From Chloroflexota bacterium (lineage in GTDB: Bacteria > Chloroflexota > Anaerolineae > B4-G1 > DUEL01), in assembly GCA_014874475.1 (NCBI GenBank), contig JADBJJ010000021.1:47850-80505 (forward strand): a DNA stretch of 32,656 nucleotides, written 5' to 3'. The translations under genes were made by a program, and so were the position numbers. The notes under the pieces are model-generated. The model worked only from the letters and a program-made list of their open reading frames with translations. It was not told the origin of the DNA and did no database searches. This document shows, in pieces, positions 13,805 through 22,483 of this stretch. The stretch's first letter is position 1; the number at the start of each line of letters is the position of its first letter.

Positions 13805-16090
13805 CTATGGCCGGACGTCCAGCAGAATGCGGCCATCTGGCAGGGGGCCAGCGGGGCCGGTGACCGGTAGCCGCTCCAGCGTGTCCGGTCGGTACATCCC
13901 CACCGCCAGGGAGAAGGGACCCTCCGGCAGAGATGGAGGGATGGCCAGGACGTGCTCGTCCGGGACGACGTCGCCTGCCTGCCAGGCCGGGGTCGGATAC
14001 CGGCCCCACCGGGGCGGGCCGTCGTGCTGGGTCACCATCTCCCCCCGGGCGTCCAGCAGGTGGACGAAGACCCGGTAGTCTCCCCCTGGAGCCCCGTCCG
14101 CGCGCCAGTAGAGGGTGACGGTCAGTGTGCCTCCCGCCTCTACCCCACCTGTTAGGTCGTACCCCACCAGTCGGATAGCATCCCCCAGATGGTAATCCAG
14201 CAAATGGGTGGGGGTGACTGCCAGGGGCTGCTCTGGGGCCACCCGTACCCGGAAGGCAACGGGCATCTCCACCCTCCGCCCGTCCTCCCCTATCGCCGGC
14301 AGCCGAGCCGAGGGGTCTGCCTCGTAGAGGCCAATCAGCCCATCGTACAGTTCAGGCCCAGGAGCCCAGGAGGCCACCCGGACCCGGTAGTCGTCGCAGA
14401 AGGCCCGCCCGACGGGCCAGAGAGAGGTGGGGAACCGCCCCAGGCCAGGGTAGGTGTGCCGCTCGCCGATGCGGGTCTCCTCCCGGCCCACCAGTTGGAC
14501 GAAAAGGGTGTAGTCTTTTTCCATTGGGGCCAGCGCGGTCCAGCAGACGCGCACCGTCAGGACTTCTCCTGGCGCTACCGATGGACGGTCGGGGGAAGCC
14601 CCCAGCAATCGCACTGCCTCCCCATACGTCCATTGCGGCCCGCTCACCGTGCGGGCGATCGCCGCCGGGTCCGTCAGACGTGGCGGAGCGAAAGCCGGAC
14701 GGATGACCCGAAAGGGGGTCAGCAGGTTCAGCAGGAGAAGGGCCAGGAGAACCCCGTTCGCCCCGTGCCAGGCACCTCGGGAAGTGGCTAGCACGTTGTT
14801 CCATCCTGCCGCCATCAGCAGGGCCCAGGCGCCGATGGCCGGAAAGAGCAACCGCCCGTGGGGAGCCTCCACCTGGCGCATCCACTGGAGGAGGGCCAGG
14901 AAGATGGCCGCGCACCAGAGGGCGGCCAGCAGGAGGACGCGCGGGGAGGCCGGGAGGGAGCGCCGGAACAGTGCCCGTCCCCACCCGACCAGGGCCAGGA
15001 CGACCAGCCCGCCCAGCGCAGCATAGATCCAGGTCGGATATTCCACATGCCCCCAGCCGAACGCGCCCCAGAAGGAGCGGTACAGGCGGGGCATTTCGCC
15101 CAGCAGGGTGGCCAGAGAGGCCGGGGTTTGCCGGCCCCAGGGGGTCTGGATGTGGCGGCTGATGCCCAGGGGGTCGCCGTAGAGGAGGGCGTTGCGCCCG
15201 TACCACCAGCCGCTGACAGCGGCGGCGCTCCCCAGCATAAGGAGCGCGCCGAGCACGCGCGAGAGCAATCCTGCGCTCCGATTCGGGGCCAGCAGGAGGG
15301 CCGCCAGCGCCAGCGGGAGCAGGAGCAGCGTGCTGGTCTTGGTCAGCGTGGCCAGGCCCACCAGCAGGCCCAGGAGCAGTGCGCGCCGGGGAGAAACTCC
15401 CCGTCGCAGGATGCGCGCGGTCATCCAGAGGGAGAGGGTGGAGGTCGCGGCGGCGGCGCTATCATTGCTGACGATGCCGCTGATGAACAGAAACTGGGGG
15501 GTCAGCGCCACCAGCGCGGCGGCCTGGAGGGGAAGTCCCCCCCGACGGTCATCGCCGGCGGCCTCCTGGGCCAGCAACCCGGTGGCCGCGACGGTCACCA
15601 GTCCAAAGAAAAGGGAAACCAGGCGGGTAACGTGAATCGCCCGGGCGGCGCCGGTCCAGGGGAACCGTTCCTGGTCGGTGTGGATGAGCATGTTTTTGTT
15701 GTCATTGACCGTGCCGCCGGCCTGGTAGCCGAAGAAGGGGTTATGCCACATCAGGGCGGGGAGGTCGTCATCGGGAAAGAAGCGGCGGACGGCGGCGGCG
15801 ACCAGGTAGTAGAGGGGCGGCTGGGCGGCCTCCTGATAGGCGCCGCTGCGGTCTTCGTCCAGGGGGGGCAGGCCGTTCCCCCTCGCCACCCAGCGGACGT
15901 AGGCGTCGTGCCAGACCTCGTCGGGCGCCTCGTAGATGGGGGTAACCGCACTGTAAAGGAAGCCCAGCAGGGCGAAGAGGCATTCTAAAACCACGAAGGC
16001 ACGAAGATACGAAGTCAATTTTATATTTTTTCTTCGTGTCTCCGTGTCTTGGTGATGAAAACAATCCGCGTTCATCCGCGTCCCAATCAT
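13805..16090 (-). CDS. GT39-like membrane glycosyltransferase with C-terminal beta-repeats
   Basis: A 761-residue integral membrane protein of the GT-C/ArnT-PMT type, which moves a sugar from a polyprenyl-phosphate donor. The first periplasmic loop has the acidic motif E54-A-P-D57-E58; some ten or more membrane segments follow up to about residue 480. The C-terminal 260 residues hold two related beta-domains (about 500-620 and 630-760), each with a strand like L-T-V-x-L-Y-W and F-V-H/Q-L, and each with a G-R-Y/F-P-T motif. Residues 4-35 are encoded by a dispersed inverted repeat (15988-16080), which also supplies part of the first membrane helix. The start overlaps the rsmG stop by ATGA. Whether the altered N-terminus is functional is uncertain. 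Confidence 0.82.
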   Translation of the reverse strand: MIGTRMNADCFHHQDTETRRKNIKLTSYLRAFVVLECLFALLGFLYSAVTPIYEAPDEVWHDAYVRWVARGNGLPPLDEDRSGAYQEAAQPPLYYLVAAAVRRFFPDDDLPALMWHNPFFGYQAGGTVNDNKNMLIHTDQERFPWTGAARAIHVTRLVSLFFGLVTVAATGLLAQEAAGDDRRGGLPLQAAALVALTPQFLFISGIVSNDSAAAATSTLSLWMTARILRRGVSPRRALLLGLLVGLATLTKTSTLLLLPLALAALLLAPNRSAGLLSRVLGALLMLGSAAAVSGWWYGRNALLYGDPLGISRHIQTPWGRQTPASLATLLGEMPRLYRSFWGAFGWGHVEYPTWIYAALGGLVVLALVGWGRALFRRSLPASPRVLLLAALWCAAIFLALLQWMRQVEAPHGRLLFPAIGAWALLMAAGWNNVLATSRGAWHGANGVLLALLLLNLLTPFRVIRPAFAPPRLTDPAAIARTVSGPQWTYGEAVRLLGASPDRPSVAPGEVLTVRVCWTALAPMEKDYTLFVQLVGREETRIGERHTYPGLGRFPTSLWPVGRAFCDDYRVRVASWAPGPELYDGLIGLYEADPSARLPAIGEDGRRVEMPVAFRVRVAPEQPLAVTPTHLLDYHLGDAIRLVGYDLTGGVEAGGTLTVTLYWRADGAPGGDYRVFVHLLDARGEMVTQHDGPPRWGRYPTPAWQAGDVVPDEHVLAIPPSLPEGPFSLAVGMYRPDTLERLPVTGPAGPLPDGRILLDVRP
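15990..16080. repeat. dispersed inverted repeat of ACGAAGNC type
   Basis: The left arm at 15990-16014 contains three ACGAAG units eight bases apart; the right arm at 16032-16056 is its complement with 20 of 25 matches; the 17-bp loop is AT-rich. A tandem ATCCGCGTTC/ATCCGCGTCC follows at 16064-16083. I recall very similar CACGAAGGCACGAAGA elements in many copies in Chloroflexota and other genomes. It lies inside the 5' end of the glycosyltransferase gene. Confidence 0.75.
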
Positions 16091-16803
16091 AACGGGCGCT
16101 TCTCTGGTATGCCTGGTCGGCGGGGATACTTTTCGGGGGTTGCAGCCACCTTGTCCACAATGACCAGGTAGCGAGTCTCGGCCAGGCCATGGAGGCCCAC
16201 CGGGACCAGTTTGCGCACGCGGCCACCCAGGATGCGGATGGCCCTCTCGGCGGAGCGGACCTCATCCGGGGCATTCTCCCCCTTCTGGGCCAGGATCGCC
16301 CGCTGGACGCGCACCAGGGGAAGGAGGTATTCCACCAGTGTCGGCATCTCCGCCAGCGCGCGGGCGATGGCCCAGTCGTACCCCTCCCGATAGCCGGGCC
16401 GATGACCCAGTTCTTCCGCCCGCGCGTGGATAACCTCCACGTCCATCAGCCCCAGCCGCTTTATCAGGTGTTCCAGGAAGTCCACCTTCTTTCGGGTTGC
16501 CTCCAGCAGGGTCAACCGCATCCCCGGACAGACGATGCGCAGGGGAACGCCCGGAAATCCGGCGCCGGTGCCCACGTCAATCACGCGCGCTCCGGCCTGG
16601 AGTTCGGCCCGGGGCAGGACCAGCAGGCAGGAAAGGGAATCCAGGAAATGGCGGACCTGAACGCCCTCATAGTCGGTGATGGCGGTCAGGTTGAACCGCC
16701 GGTTCCACTCCACTAGTTCCTCGTAGTAGGTCTGGAAGAGGGCAAGGTGGCTCTCTTTCAGGGTAATGCCCAGTTCCCGGGCGCCGCGGAGGAGTTTTTC
16801 CAT
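16087..16803 (-). CDS. rsmG: 16S rRNA (guanine527-N7)-methyltransferase RsmG
   Basis: A 238-residue SAM-dependent enzyme that methylates N7 of G527 in 16S rRNA. The family signatures are clear: N-L-T-A-I near the N-terminus, H-F-L-D-S, motif I V-G-T-G-A-G-F-P-G-V-P-L, and K-K-V-D-F-L. The start at 16803 gives the usual length; the ribosome site is poor (GGAG is 14 bases away), so coupling to the transpeptidase gene 28 nt upstream is likely. Loss of this gene is known to give low-level streptomycin resistance in other bacteria. The stop overlaps the glycosyltransferase start. Confidence 0.95.
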   Translation of the reverse strand: MEKLLRGARELGITLKESHLALFQTYYEELVEWNRRFNLTAITDYEGVQVRHFLDSLSCLLVLPRAELQAGARVIDVGTGAGFPGVPLRIVCPGMRLTLLEATRKKVDFLEHLIKRLGLMDVEVIHARAEELGHRPGYREGYDWAIARALAEMPTLVEYLLPLVRVQRAILAQKGENAPDEVRSAERAIRILGGRVRKLVPVGLHGLAETRYLVIVDKVAATPEKYPRRPGIPEKRPL

Positions 16804-16831
16804 AGTGTGTTGCGTACTCCGTATTTCCTTT

Positions 16832-18970
16832 TTACGGCTGCAGCGTTGGAGTGGGGAGGGCATCTGGTGGGAGCGGGGTCAGCGGAAGGCCGAAGTACGC
16901 CTCTACCACCTGCCGGGCCATCGGCGCCGCCAGGGTGGAGCCCTCTCCGGCGTTCTCCACCACCACGGCGAAGGCGATCTGCGGATTGTCGGCTGGGGCG
17001 AAGCCCGCAAACCAGGAGTGCGGCGCTTTCCCCGGGTTCTCCGCGGTCCCCGTTTTCCCGGCTACCGGGATGCTCATCCCCAGGAACCGATGAGTGGCCG
17101 TGCCGATGGGGGCCGTCGTGACGCCCGCCAGCGCCTCCCGGATGACCGCCAGATTCTCCGGGGAGACGGGGAGTGTCCCCACAGCCTCCGGCTGGAAAAC
17201 CACCTCCGGCTCACTCCCCGCTGCTGCGGCGCGGGCCACGATGTAGGGCCGGTAGAGAGTGCCGCCGTTGGCGACCGCTGCCATCATCCGCGCCACCTGC
17301 AGCGGTGTCGCCAGGAGGTCCCCCTGCCCGATGGCCAGGTTGACCGAGTCCCCAGGCCACCAGGGGGTCCCATACGCCGCCTGCTTCCAGGCCGGATCGG
17401 GCATCAGCCCCGGCGTCTCCGGGATGCCCACCAGTCCGGTGGCGACGCCCAGGCCGAACGCGCGCCCGAAGGAAGGGAGAATGTTCGGGTCTATCCGGTC
17501 CAGCGCCTGTCCCACCGTGAAAAACGTCGTGTTGCAGGAGGCGGTCAGCGCGTCCTTCAGGTTGATGTTCCCGTGGGCTTTCCAGCACCGCTTCTGGTAC
17601 GCCGCTCCCATTCCCTCCCAGTAGCCGGGGCACCAGAAAGCGTTTTCCGGGGTCAGTCCGCCTTTCTCCAATCCCGCCGCCATCGTCACCACCTTGAAAA
17701 CCGAGCCAGTGGGGTACGCTCCCTGAGTGGCCCGGTTCAGGAGGGGACGGTTCGGGTCGGAGAGGACGGCGACGCGCTCCAGCCCACTCCCCGGCCCCAC
17801 AAAAACGTTCTGGTTGAAGCCCGGGCCGCTGGCCATGGCCAGTATGGCCCCGGTGTGGACGTCCAAGACAACGATGGCCCCCCGTCGGTCGCCCAGGATC
17901 TCCTCCACCTTCTGCTGGAACTCCCGGTCCAGGGTGGTGTAGAGGGCCCGGCTGGGGACGGCGTCCCGATGAGCCAGAACTATCAGGGTCTGCCCGGTGG
18001 GGGACATCAGATAGAGGGTGCCGCCGTGCCGCCCGGCCAGGTACGGCTCTCCCCATGCCTCCAGCCCGGAGACGCCCACCCACTCGTCGCCGCGATAGCC
18101 CTGACGGCGGTACACTTCCGCCTGCTCCGCCGGAATCAGCCCCACCCAGCCGACCACGTGCGGCGCGATGCCGTCCCCCCAGTACACCCGCCCCGGCTTC
18201 TCCCGCGCCTCAATCCCCGGCGTGCTCAGCAAGAGGTCCGCGTTCTCCACGCTGACCTGCGCCGGGATGTCGGCGATGGGGGTCCACCAGTTGGCAGGGC
18301 GACCAGCGTAGCGGGCCCGGATCTTCTCCGGAGAAAGCCCCGTCAGCCGGGAGAGGACGGCCAGGACAGCCCCTTCATCCCGAATCTGGCTGAGAACAAC
18401 GCCCACGGTGACGATTTTCCCCTCCGTCGCCAGCGCCAGGCTGTTGCGGTCGTAGATGTTGGCCCGGGCAGGGATGTGGTAGTCCATATAGAGATAGTTT
18501 GCCTCCCCCAATCCCGGCCAGATGAGGTCGCCGGAGCCCTCTACCCACCACTGGCGGTCTTGCAGGACCAGCGAGAAGACCGTGTCGGTCACTATTGTGC
18601 CCACCAGCGCAGTCTCCCAGGAGAGACGAGCAGCAGCCAGGGCGCGGGGGCCGTCCTGGAGGACAGCCTGAAGAGCGGCGGTGGCGGTGAGGACGGTGGC
18701 AGTCTGGACGGCGGCCCGGTAGCGGCCGGAGAACGCTTCCGGCGATAGGACGGTCCGAAGGTGGGGGGCCAGCAGGCCGTACATCCCGTCCGTATCCCCC
18801 TGCTCCCAGGCCGCCAGGAAGGCCGCCGCCACCGCCTCCGGGTTCTCCAGGACCGGCGTCAGGGTTGGCGTGGGCGGAATGGAGGTCGGGTTGCCCGTCG
18901 GGGAGACCGGCCCGTTGCAGGCGGCCAGTAGAAGAACGACTATCAGCCAGAGATGTCGCACCTGTTTCAC
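16832..18970 (-). CDS. PBP2a-like class B penicillin-binding lipoprotein
   Basis: A 712-residue D,D-transpeptidase that crosslinks peptidoglycan. The N-terminus is a lipoprotein signal (L-L-L-A-A-C, Cys18) instead of the transmembrane helix usual in PBP2/PBP3. A Thr/Pro linker is followed by an NTF2-like MecA_N domain (about 43-150), the dimerisation domain (150-330), and the transpeptidase domain (340-700). Catalytic motifs are complete: S423-V-F-K426, S478-C-N480 and K639-T-G641. The start is GTG at 18970, seven bases after a TATAAT, so the mRNA is probably leaderless. It heads an operon with rsmG and the glycosyltransferase. Low-affinity resistance proteins share this architecture, but many bacteria use it for ordinary wall synthesis. 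Confidence 0.9.
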   Translation of the reverse strand: MKQVRHLWLIVVLLLAACNGPVSPTGNPTSIPPTPTLTPVLENPEAVAAAFLAAWEQGDTDGMYGLLAPHLRTVLSPEAFSGRYRAAVQTATVLTATAALQAVLQDGPRALAAARLSWETALVGTIVTDTVFSLVLQDRQWWVEGSGDLIWPGLGEANYLYMDYHIPARANIYDRNSLALATEGKIVTVGVVLSQIRDEGAVLAVLSRLTGLSPEKIRARYAGRPANWWTPIADIPAQVSVENADLLLSTPGIEAREKPGRVYWGDGIAPHVVGWVGLIPAEQAEVYRRQGYRGDEWVGVSGLEAWGEPYLAGRHGGTLYLMSPTGQTLIVLAHRDAVPSRALYTTLDREFQQKVEEILGDRRGAIVVLDVHTGAILAMASGPGFNQNVFVGPGSGLERVAVLSDPNRPLLNRATQGAYPTGSVFKVVTMAAGLEKGGLTPENAFWCPGYWEGMGAAYQKRCWKAHGNINLKDALTASCNTTFFTVGQALDRIDPNILPSFGRAFGLGVATGLVGIPETPGLMPDPAWKQAAYGTPWWPGDSVNLAIGQGDLLATPLQVARMMAAVANGGTLYRPYIVARAAAAGSEPEVVFQPEAVGTLPVSPENLAVIREALAGVTTAPIGTATHRFLGMSIPVAGKTGTAENPGKAPHSWFAGFAPADNPQIAFAVVVENAGEGSTLAAPMARQVVEAYFGLPLTPLPPDALPTPTLQP

Positions 18971-18977
18971 AGGGAGA

Positions 18978-18983
18978 ATTATA
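18978..18983 (-). promoter_or_regulatory. TATAAT -10 box of the transpeptidase operon
   Basis: A consensus -10 box on the minus strand with only a weak -35 (TTTGCT at 19001-19006, spacing 17). It is 7 nt from the GTG start codon and there is no ribosome site, pointing to a leaderless transcript. It lies back to back with the amidase promoter. Confidence 0.6.
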
Positions 18984-19007
18984 ACCGGATTGGGGATGGG
19001 AGCAAAT

Positions 19008-19035
19008 TTGACTTTTGCCCGATTTGAGATACAAT
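19008..19035 (+). promoter_or_regulatory. sigma70-type promoter of the amidase gene
   Basis: TTGACT (19008-19013), 16 nt, TACAAT (19030-19035). The start near 19042 leaves a short leader carrying the AAGGGGGG ribosome site. Confidence 0.7.
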
Positions 19036-19053
19036 CTTTGGAAAGGGGGGTAC

Positions 19054-20550
19054 ATGGACGGTTTCAAAGAGTACGAGCGCTATGATGGCCTCGGGCTGGC
19101 CGAACTGATCCGCCGTAAAGAAATATCCCCAGCCGAAGTTGTAGAAGAAGCGATTCGCCGCATAGAGACGGTCAACTCCCAGATCAACGCTGTCATCCAC
19201 CCCATGTACGACCTGGCCCGCCAGCAGGTGCAGCAGGGATTGCCCGAGGGGCCGTTCCGGGGGGTGCCCTTTCTGCTGAAGGACCTGCTGGTCCACTATG
19301 CCAGTGTTCCCACCCGCAGCGGCAGCCGTTTTTTCCGGGATTTCGTCCCCGACCACGATAGCGAGATTGTCCGGCGCTACCGGGCGGCGGGAGTGGTGAT
19401 TCTGGGGAAAACGAATACGCCGGAACTGGGATTAGTTCCCTATACGGAACCGGTGCTCTTTGGACCGTCCCGGAATCCCTGGGACCTCTCCCGCACTACC
19501 GGCGGGTCCAGCGGCGGGTCGGGGGCGGCGGTGGCCACCCGTCTGGTCCCGGTTGCCCACGGGAACGACGGCGGCGGCTCCATCCGCATCCCGGCCTCCT
19601 GTTGCGGCGTCTTCGGGCTCAAGCCCACGCGCGGCCGCATTCCTATGGGCCCGGATATCGGCGAGGCCTGGCGCGGGATGGCCATCAACCACGTCCTGAC
19701 CCTCTCGGTGCGGGATAGCGCCGCGATGCTGGATGCCACCGCCGGGCCGGATGTCGGCGCTCCGTACATTATCCCGCCGCCCCAGCGCCCGTTTCTGGAG
19801 GAGGTGGGGCGGGACCCGGGGCGGCTGCGCATTGCCTTCACCACCCGGCCCCTCCTGCCCGGCACTGTCCACCCCGATTGCGTCCGGGGTGTGGAGGAGA
19901 CGGCCCGCCTCTGCCAGGACCTGGGCCACATTGTGGAAGAGGCCACCCCTCAGATAGACGGCCACGCCTTCGCTCGCGACTTTCTGACGATGGTCTGCGC
20001 CGAAACGCAGGCAGATATCAAGGAGGGTGAGGCCCTCACAGGGAAGAAGGCCCGCTACGGGGAGTTTGAGCCGGCCACCTGGGCGCTGGGGCTTCTGGGG
20101 CGGCAGATTTCGGCGGGCGAATACGCCTGTGCCCTGCGCTCGCTTCAGCGCGCGGCCCGTCAGGTGGGGGCGTTCTTTGAGAAGTACGACGTCCTCCTGA
20201 CTCCCACGCTGGCAACGCCGCCGATGGAGATCGGGTGGCTACAGCCCACTGGCGTCAAAGTCTCTGCCCTGAAACTCCTGGGGAGCCTCAATGCGGGCGC
20301 GCTGCTGAACCGGCTGGCCGGGATTGAGGCGTTGGCGGAGGAGGTCTTCGCCTTCATCCCGTTCACGCCTGTCTTCAACGTCACCGGGCAACCGGCGATG
20401 TCGGTGCCGCTGGTCTGGAACGACCAGGGGTTACCCATCGGGATGCACTTTGTGGCCCGCTTCGGAGACGAGGCCGCTCTCTTCCGGTTGGCCGGGCAGT
20501 TGGAGCGGGCCCGTCCCTGGTTTGACCGCCGTCCGCCGGTGTGCGGGTAG
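19054..20550 (+). CDS. amidase signature family hydrolase
   Basis: A 498-residue serine amidase that hydrolyses an amide to acid and ammonia. The Ser-cisSer-Lys triad is visible: Lys76 in L-L-K-D-L, Ser152 in G-G-S-S-G-G-S, and nucleophile Ser176 in G-G-G-S-I-R. The start at 19054 has an AAGGGGGG site; a longer frame upstream would begin before the promoter. GatA, the tRNA amidotransferase subunit, shares this fold, but gatB/gatC are not adjacent, and the sequence between the motifs (C-C-G-V-F-G-L-K) fits general amidases of the NylA or aryl-amide type. No signal peptide is seen. It is followed by a hairpin and then the amino-acid transporter. Confidence 0.9.
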   Translation: MDGFKEYERYDGLGLAELIRRKEISPAEVVEEAIRRIETVNSQINAVIHPMYDLARQQVQQGLPEGPFRGVPFLLKDLLVHYASVPTRSGSRFFRDFVPDHDSEIVRRYRAAGVVILGKTNTPELGLVPYTEPVLFGPSRNPWDLSRTTGGSSGGSGAAVATRLVPVAHGNDGGGSIRIPASCCGVFGLKPTRGRIPMGPDIGEAWRGMAINHVLTLSVRDSAAMLDATAGPDVGAPYIIPPPQRPFLEEVGRDPGRLRIAFTTRPLLPGTVHPDCVRGVEETARLCQDLGHIVEEATPQIDGHAFARDFLTMVCAETQADIKEGEALTGKKARYGEFEPATWALGLLGRQISAGEYACALRSLQRAARQVGAFFEKYDVLLTPTLATPPMEIGWLQPTGVKVSALKLLGSLNAGALLNRLAGIEALAEEVFAFIPFTPVFNVTGQPAMSVPLVWNDQGLPIGMHFVARFGDEAALFRLAGQLERARPWFDRRPPVCG

Positions 20551-20555
20551 GAAAG

Positions 20556-20592
20556 GGCTTTCGCGGCGGCTCTCCAAATCGCCGCAGAAGCC
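20556..20592 (+). terminator. hairpin after the amidase gene
   Basis: 13-bp arms with two mismatches (20556-20568 and 20580-20592) around an 11-nt loop, then CTATTTTAACTTAT. The U-tract is broken, so termination may be partial. The CGCGGCG/CGCCGC core resembles the other window hairpins. Confidence 0.5.
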
Positions 20593-20624
20593 TATTTTAA
20601 CTTATAACCCAAAAAGGAGGAGCC

Positions 20625-21551
20625 ATGAAACGCCTGTCGCTTATCCTGGTTGTTCTGACTGTTGCCTTGCTGGTGGTGGCGTGTAAACCGCCCGCTACCC
20701 CGGCCGCGGATAAACTGGCCGAGGTCCTGGCCAGGGGGACGCTGATCGTCTCCACCGACCCAGCCTATCCGCCCCAATCCGAACTGGTGGAGGGGGCCCA
20801 GCGCGTGGCCAACACCAAATGCACCTCCGACCAGCGCACTGCCAGCGAACTCCAGGGCTTTGACATTGAGGTCGCCAAAGAGGTCGCCCGGAGGTTGGGG
20901 GCGGAGGTCTGCTTCGTCACCCCCAACTGGGACCTCATCGTCGCCGGCGGCTGGGCCGACCGCTGGGACATCAGCATCGGCTCTATGACCATCACCCCTC
21001 CCCGGATGGAGAAACTCTACTTCAGCCAGCCCTACTACACCACCCCGGCAGCCTTCTTCGTCCACAAAGACAACACCACCTTCCAGAGCCCCTCCGACCT
21101 CTCCGGCAAACGCATCGGCTTCGGGACCGCCACTACCTACGAGTATTACCTGGAGGGCATCCTGGACATTCCCGGTGAAAAGTTTGAGTTGGTGGTCCAG
21201 GACCCCATCCTCAAGCCCTACGACACAGACCTCTTCGCCCTCCAGGACTTGGCGCTGGGAGATGGGCTGCGCCTGGACGCTGTGCTGACGGCCCAGCCGA
21301 CGGGGGCTAGCGCTATCGCCGACGGCCTGCCCCTCAAGCAGTTGGGCGACCCGGTCTTCTTTGAGTATCTGGCGGCGGCGGTGGACAAGGCTGCCGGAAA
21401 AGATCCGCTGCCGCTCATCAAGAGGGTCAGCGAGGTCATCCAGCAGATGCACGCCGACGGGACCCTTTCCAAACTGAGCCAGCAGTTCTATGGAACGGAC
21501 CTGGCCAGCCCCGCTGCGAAGTTTGACCTGAACGCGCTGAAGCAGTGGTAG
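20625..21551 (+). CDS. polar amino-acid ABC transporter substrate-binding lipoprotein
   Basis: A 308-residue solute-binding protein (SBP_bac_3 family) that captures an amino acid outside the membrane. The lipobox L-V-V-A-C puts the lipid on Cys20. Family features include G-T-L-I-V-S-T-D near residue 38, G-F-D-I-E-V-A-K-E-V-A near 78, and D-I-S-I-G-S-M-T-I-T near 114, followed by Y-F-S-Q-P-Y-Y. AAAAAGGAGG precedes the ATG. It has an inserted loop with Cys66 and a second Cys near 93 that might form a disulfide. The next genes are its permease and ATPase. A 37-bp hairpin between it and the permease could protect its mRNA for higher expression. Confidence 0.93.
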   Translation: MKRLSLILVVLTVALLVVACKPPATPAADKLAEVLARGTLIVSTDPAYPPQSELVEGAQRVANTKCTSDQRTASELQGFDIEVAKEVARRLGAEVCFVTPNWDLIVAGGWADRWDISIGSMTITPPRMEKLYFSQPYYTTPAAFFVHKDNTTFQSPSDLSGKRIGFGTATTYEYYLEGILDIPGEKFELVVQDPILKPYDTDLFALQDLALGDGLRLDAVLTAQPTGASAIADGLPLKQLGDPVFFEYLAAAVDKAAGKDPLPLIKRVSEVIQQMHADGTLSKLSQQFYGTDLASPAAKFDLNALKQW

Positions 21552-21562
21552 GCTGAAATCCC

Positions 21563-21599
21563 GTTTTGCGGCGGCGGCCAAAAGCCGCCGTCGCAAAAC
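21563..21599. repeat. 37-bp palindrome between binding-protein and permease genes
   Basis: 16-bp arms with one mismatch, GTTTTGCGGCGGCGGC and GCCGCCGTCGCAAAAC, around CAAAA. It shares the GTTTTGCGGCG/CGCAAAAC frame and the exact length with the element at 28563-28599. In this position it may stabilise the upstream message or reduce downstream expression. Confidence 0.75.
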
Positions 21600-21622
21600 C
21601 TGTCGGCTGTTGGGAGATGGCT

Positions 21623-22483
21623 ATGGAGATATCGCGAATTCCCCCAGAATCCGACCCCGATTTGGCCGTTGGCCTGGCACTGGTCCGGAAGGCCCGCCGC
21701 ATCCGCCTGATAGAGACGGCCAAAGTGGGCGTCATCTGGTTGGTCCTTCTGGCCCTGCTGACCGCCGGACTCTTGCAACTCCGCTTTGAACCCCAGTACG
21801 TCTTCCGGCATGCCAATTTTGTCCTCCAGGGAGTGGGGACAACCATCGGAGTCTCGGTGGTCTCTATCCTTATCGCCTCAGTGCTGGCCCTCCTCGGCGC
21901 ATTAGGGCGGCTTTCTAAAAACCCCATCGCTCAGGGTATCTCCAGTTTTTATATCTCAGTCATTCGCGGAACTCCCCTTCTCATTCAGGTCTATTTCATC
22001 TATTTAGGCCTGCCCCAGATCGGCCAGCAGTTTAGGGAATTGGGATATCCCCAACTGGCGAACATCTTCACCCTCAGCGAGATTCAAGCGGGCATCCTGG
22101 CGCTGAGCCTGAACTACGGCGCGTATATGACCGAGATTTTCCGCGCCGGCTTGCAAGCGGTGGGGCATGGGCAGTATGAGGCTGCCGCCGCGCTGGGAAT
22201 GACCCGCTGGCAGATGCTCCGCCGCATCATCCTCCCCCAGGCTATCCGGATTATCATCCCGGATGTGGGCAATCAGTTTATCGCTATGCAGAAGGACTCA
22301 GCGCTGGTCTCCCTGATGGGAGTCTGGGAAATCACCTTCCGGGCCAACCGTTTGGCCCGTAAGGATGCCAAGTTCATTGAGATGCTCCTGGTGGCGGCGA
22401 CGCTTTACTGGATTCTCACCGTCGTCTCCTCCTGGCTGCAGAGTCGCCTGGAGAAACGGATGGCTCATGCATACGAACGGTAA
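21623..22483 (+). CDS. polar amino-acid ABC transporter permease
   Basis: A 286-residue inner-membrane permease of the HisMQ family with about five to six helices. The EAA motif that docks the ATPase is [22 protein letters not shown], and [11 protein letters not shown] is the other family signature. The start at 21623 is chosen because GGGAG lies six bases upstream; 21617 is also possible. The 3' end overlaps the ATPase gene by 17 nt. A single permease implies a homodimer. Confidence 0.93.
   Translation: MEISRIPPESDPDLAVGLALVRKARRIRLIETAKVGVIWLVLLALLTAGLLQLRFEPQYVFRHANFVLQGVGTTIGVSVVSILIASVLALLGALGRLSKNPIAQGISSFYISVIRGTPLLIQVYFIYLGLPQIGQQFRELGYPQLANIFTLSEIQAGILALSLNYGAYMTEIFRAGLQAVGHGQYEAAAALGMTRWQMLRRIILPQAIRIIIPDVGNQFIAMQKDSALVSLMGVWEITFRANRLARKDAKFIEMLLVAATLYWILTVVSSWLQSRLEKRMAHAYER

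Noticed and set aside
14858-15988. Long plus-strand frame opposite the glycosyltransferase
   Set aside because: Composition is Gly/Gln/Arg-rich shadow sequence of a membrane protein read backwards; no start signal.
15990-16083. CRISPR-like short repeats
   Set aside because: The units are 8-10 bases and adjacent, without spacers; they form an inverted repeat of a dispersed element.
16766-18748. Long open frame on the plus strand opposite the transpeptidase gene
   Set aside because: It is antisense to a protein with complete catalytic motifs, has no recognisable domain and no ribosome site; long antisense frames are expected at this GC content.
9843-18970. A beta-lactam resistance island (penicillin amidase plus PBP2a-like protein)
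   Set aside because: The two genes lie on opposite strands about 4.6 kb apart with unrelated genes between them; both families have ordinary housekeeping roles.
19054-20550. Amidase as GatA of the tRNA amidotransferase
   Set aside because: No gatB or gatC nearby and the neighbouring motifs fit general amidases better.
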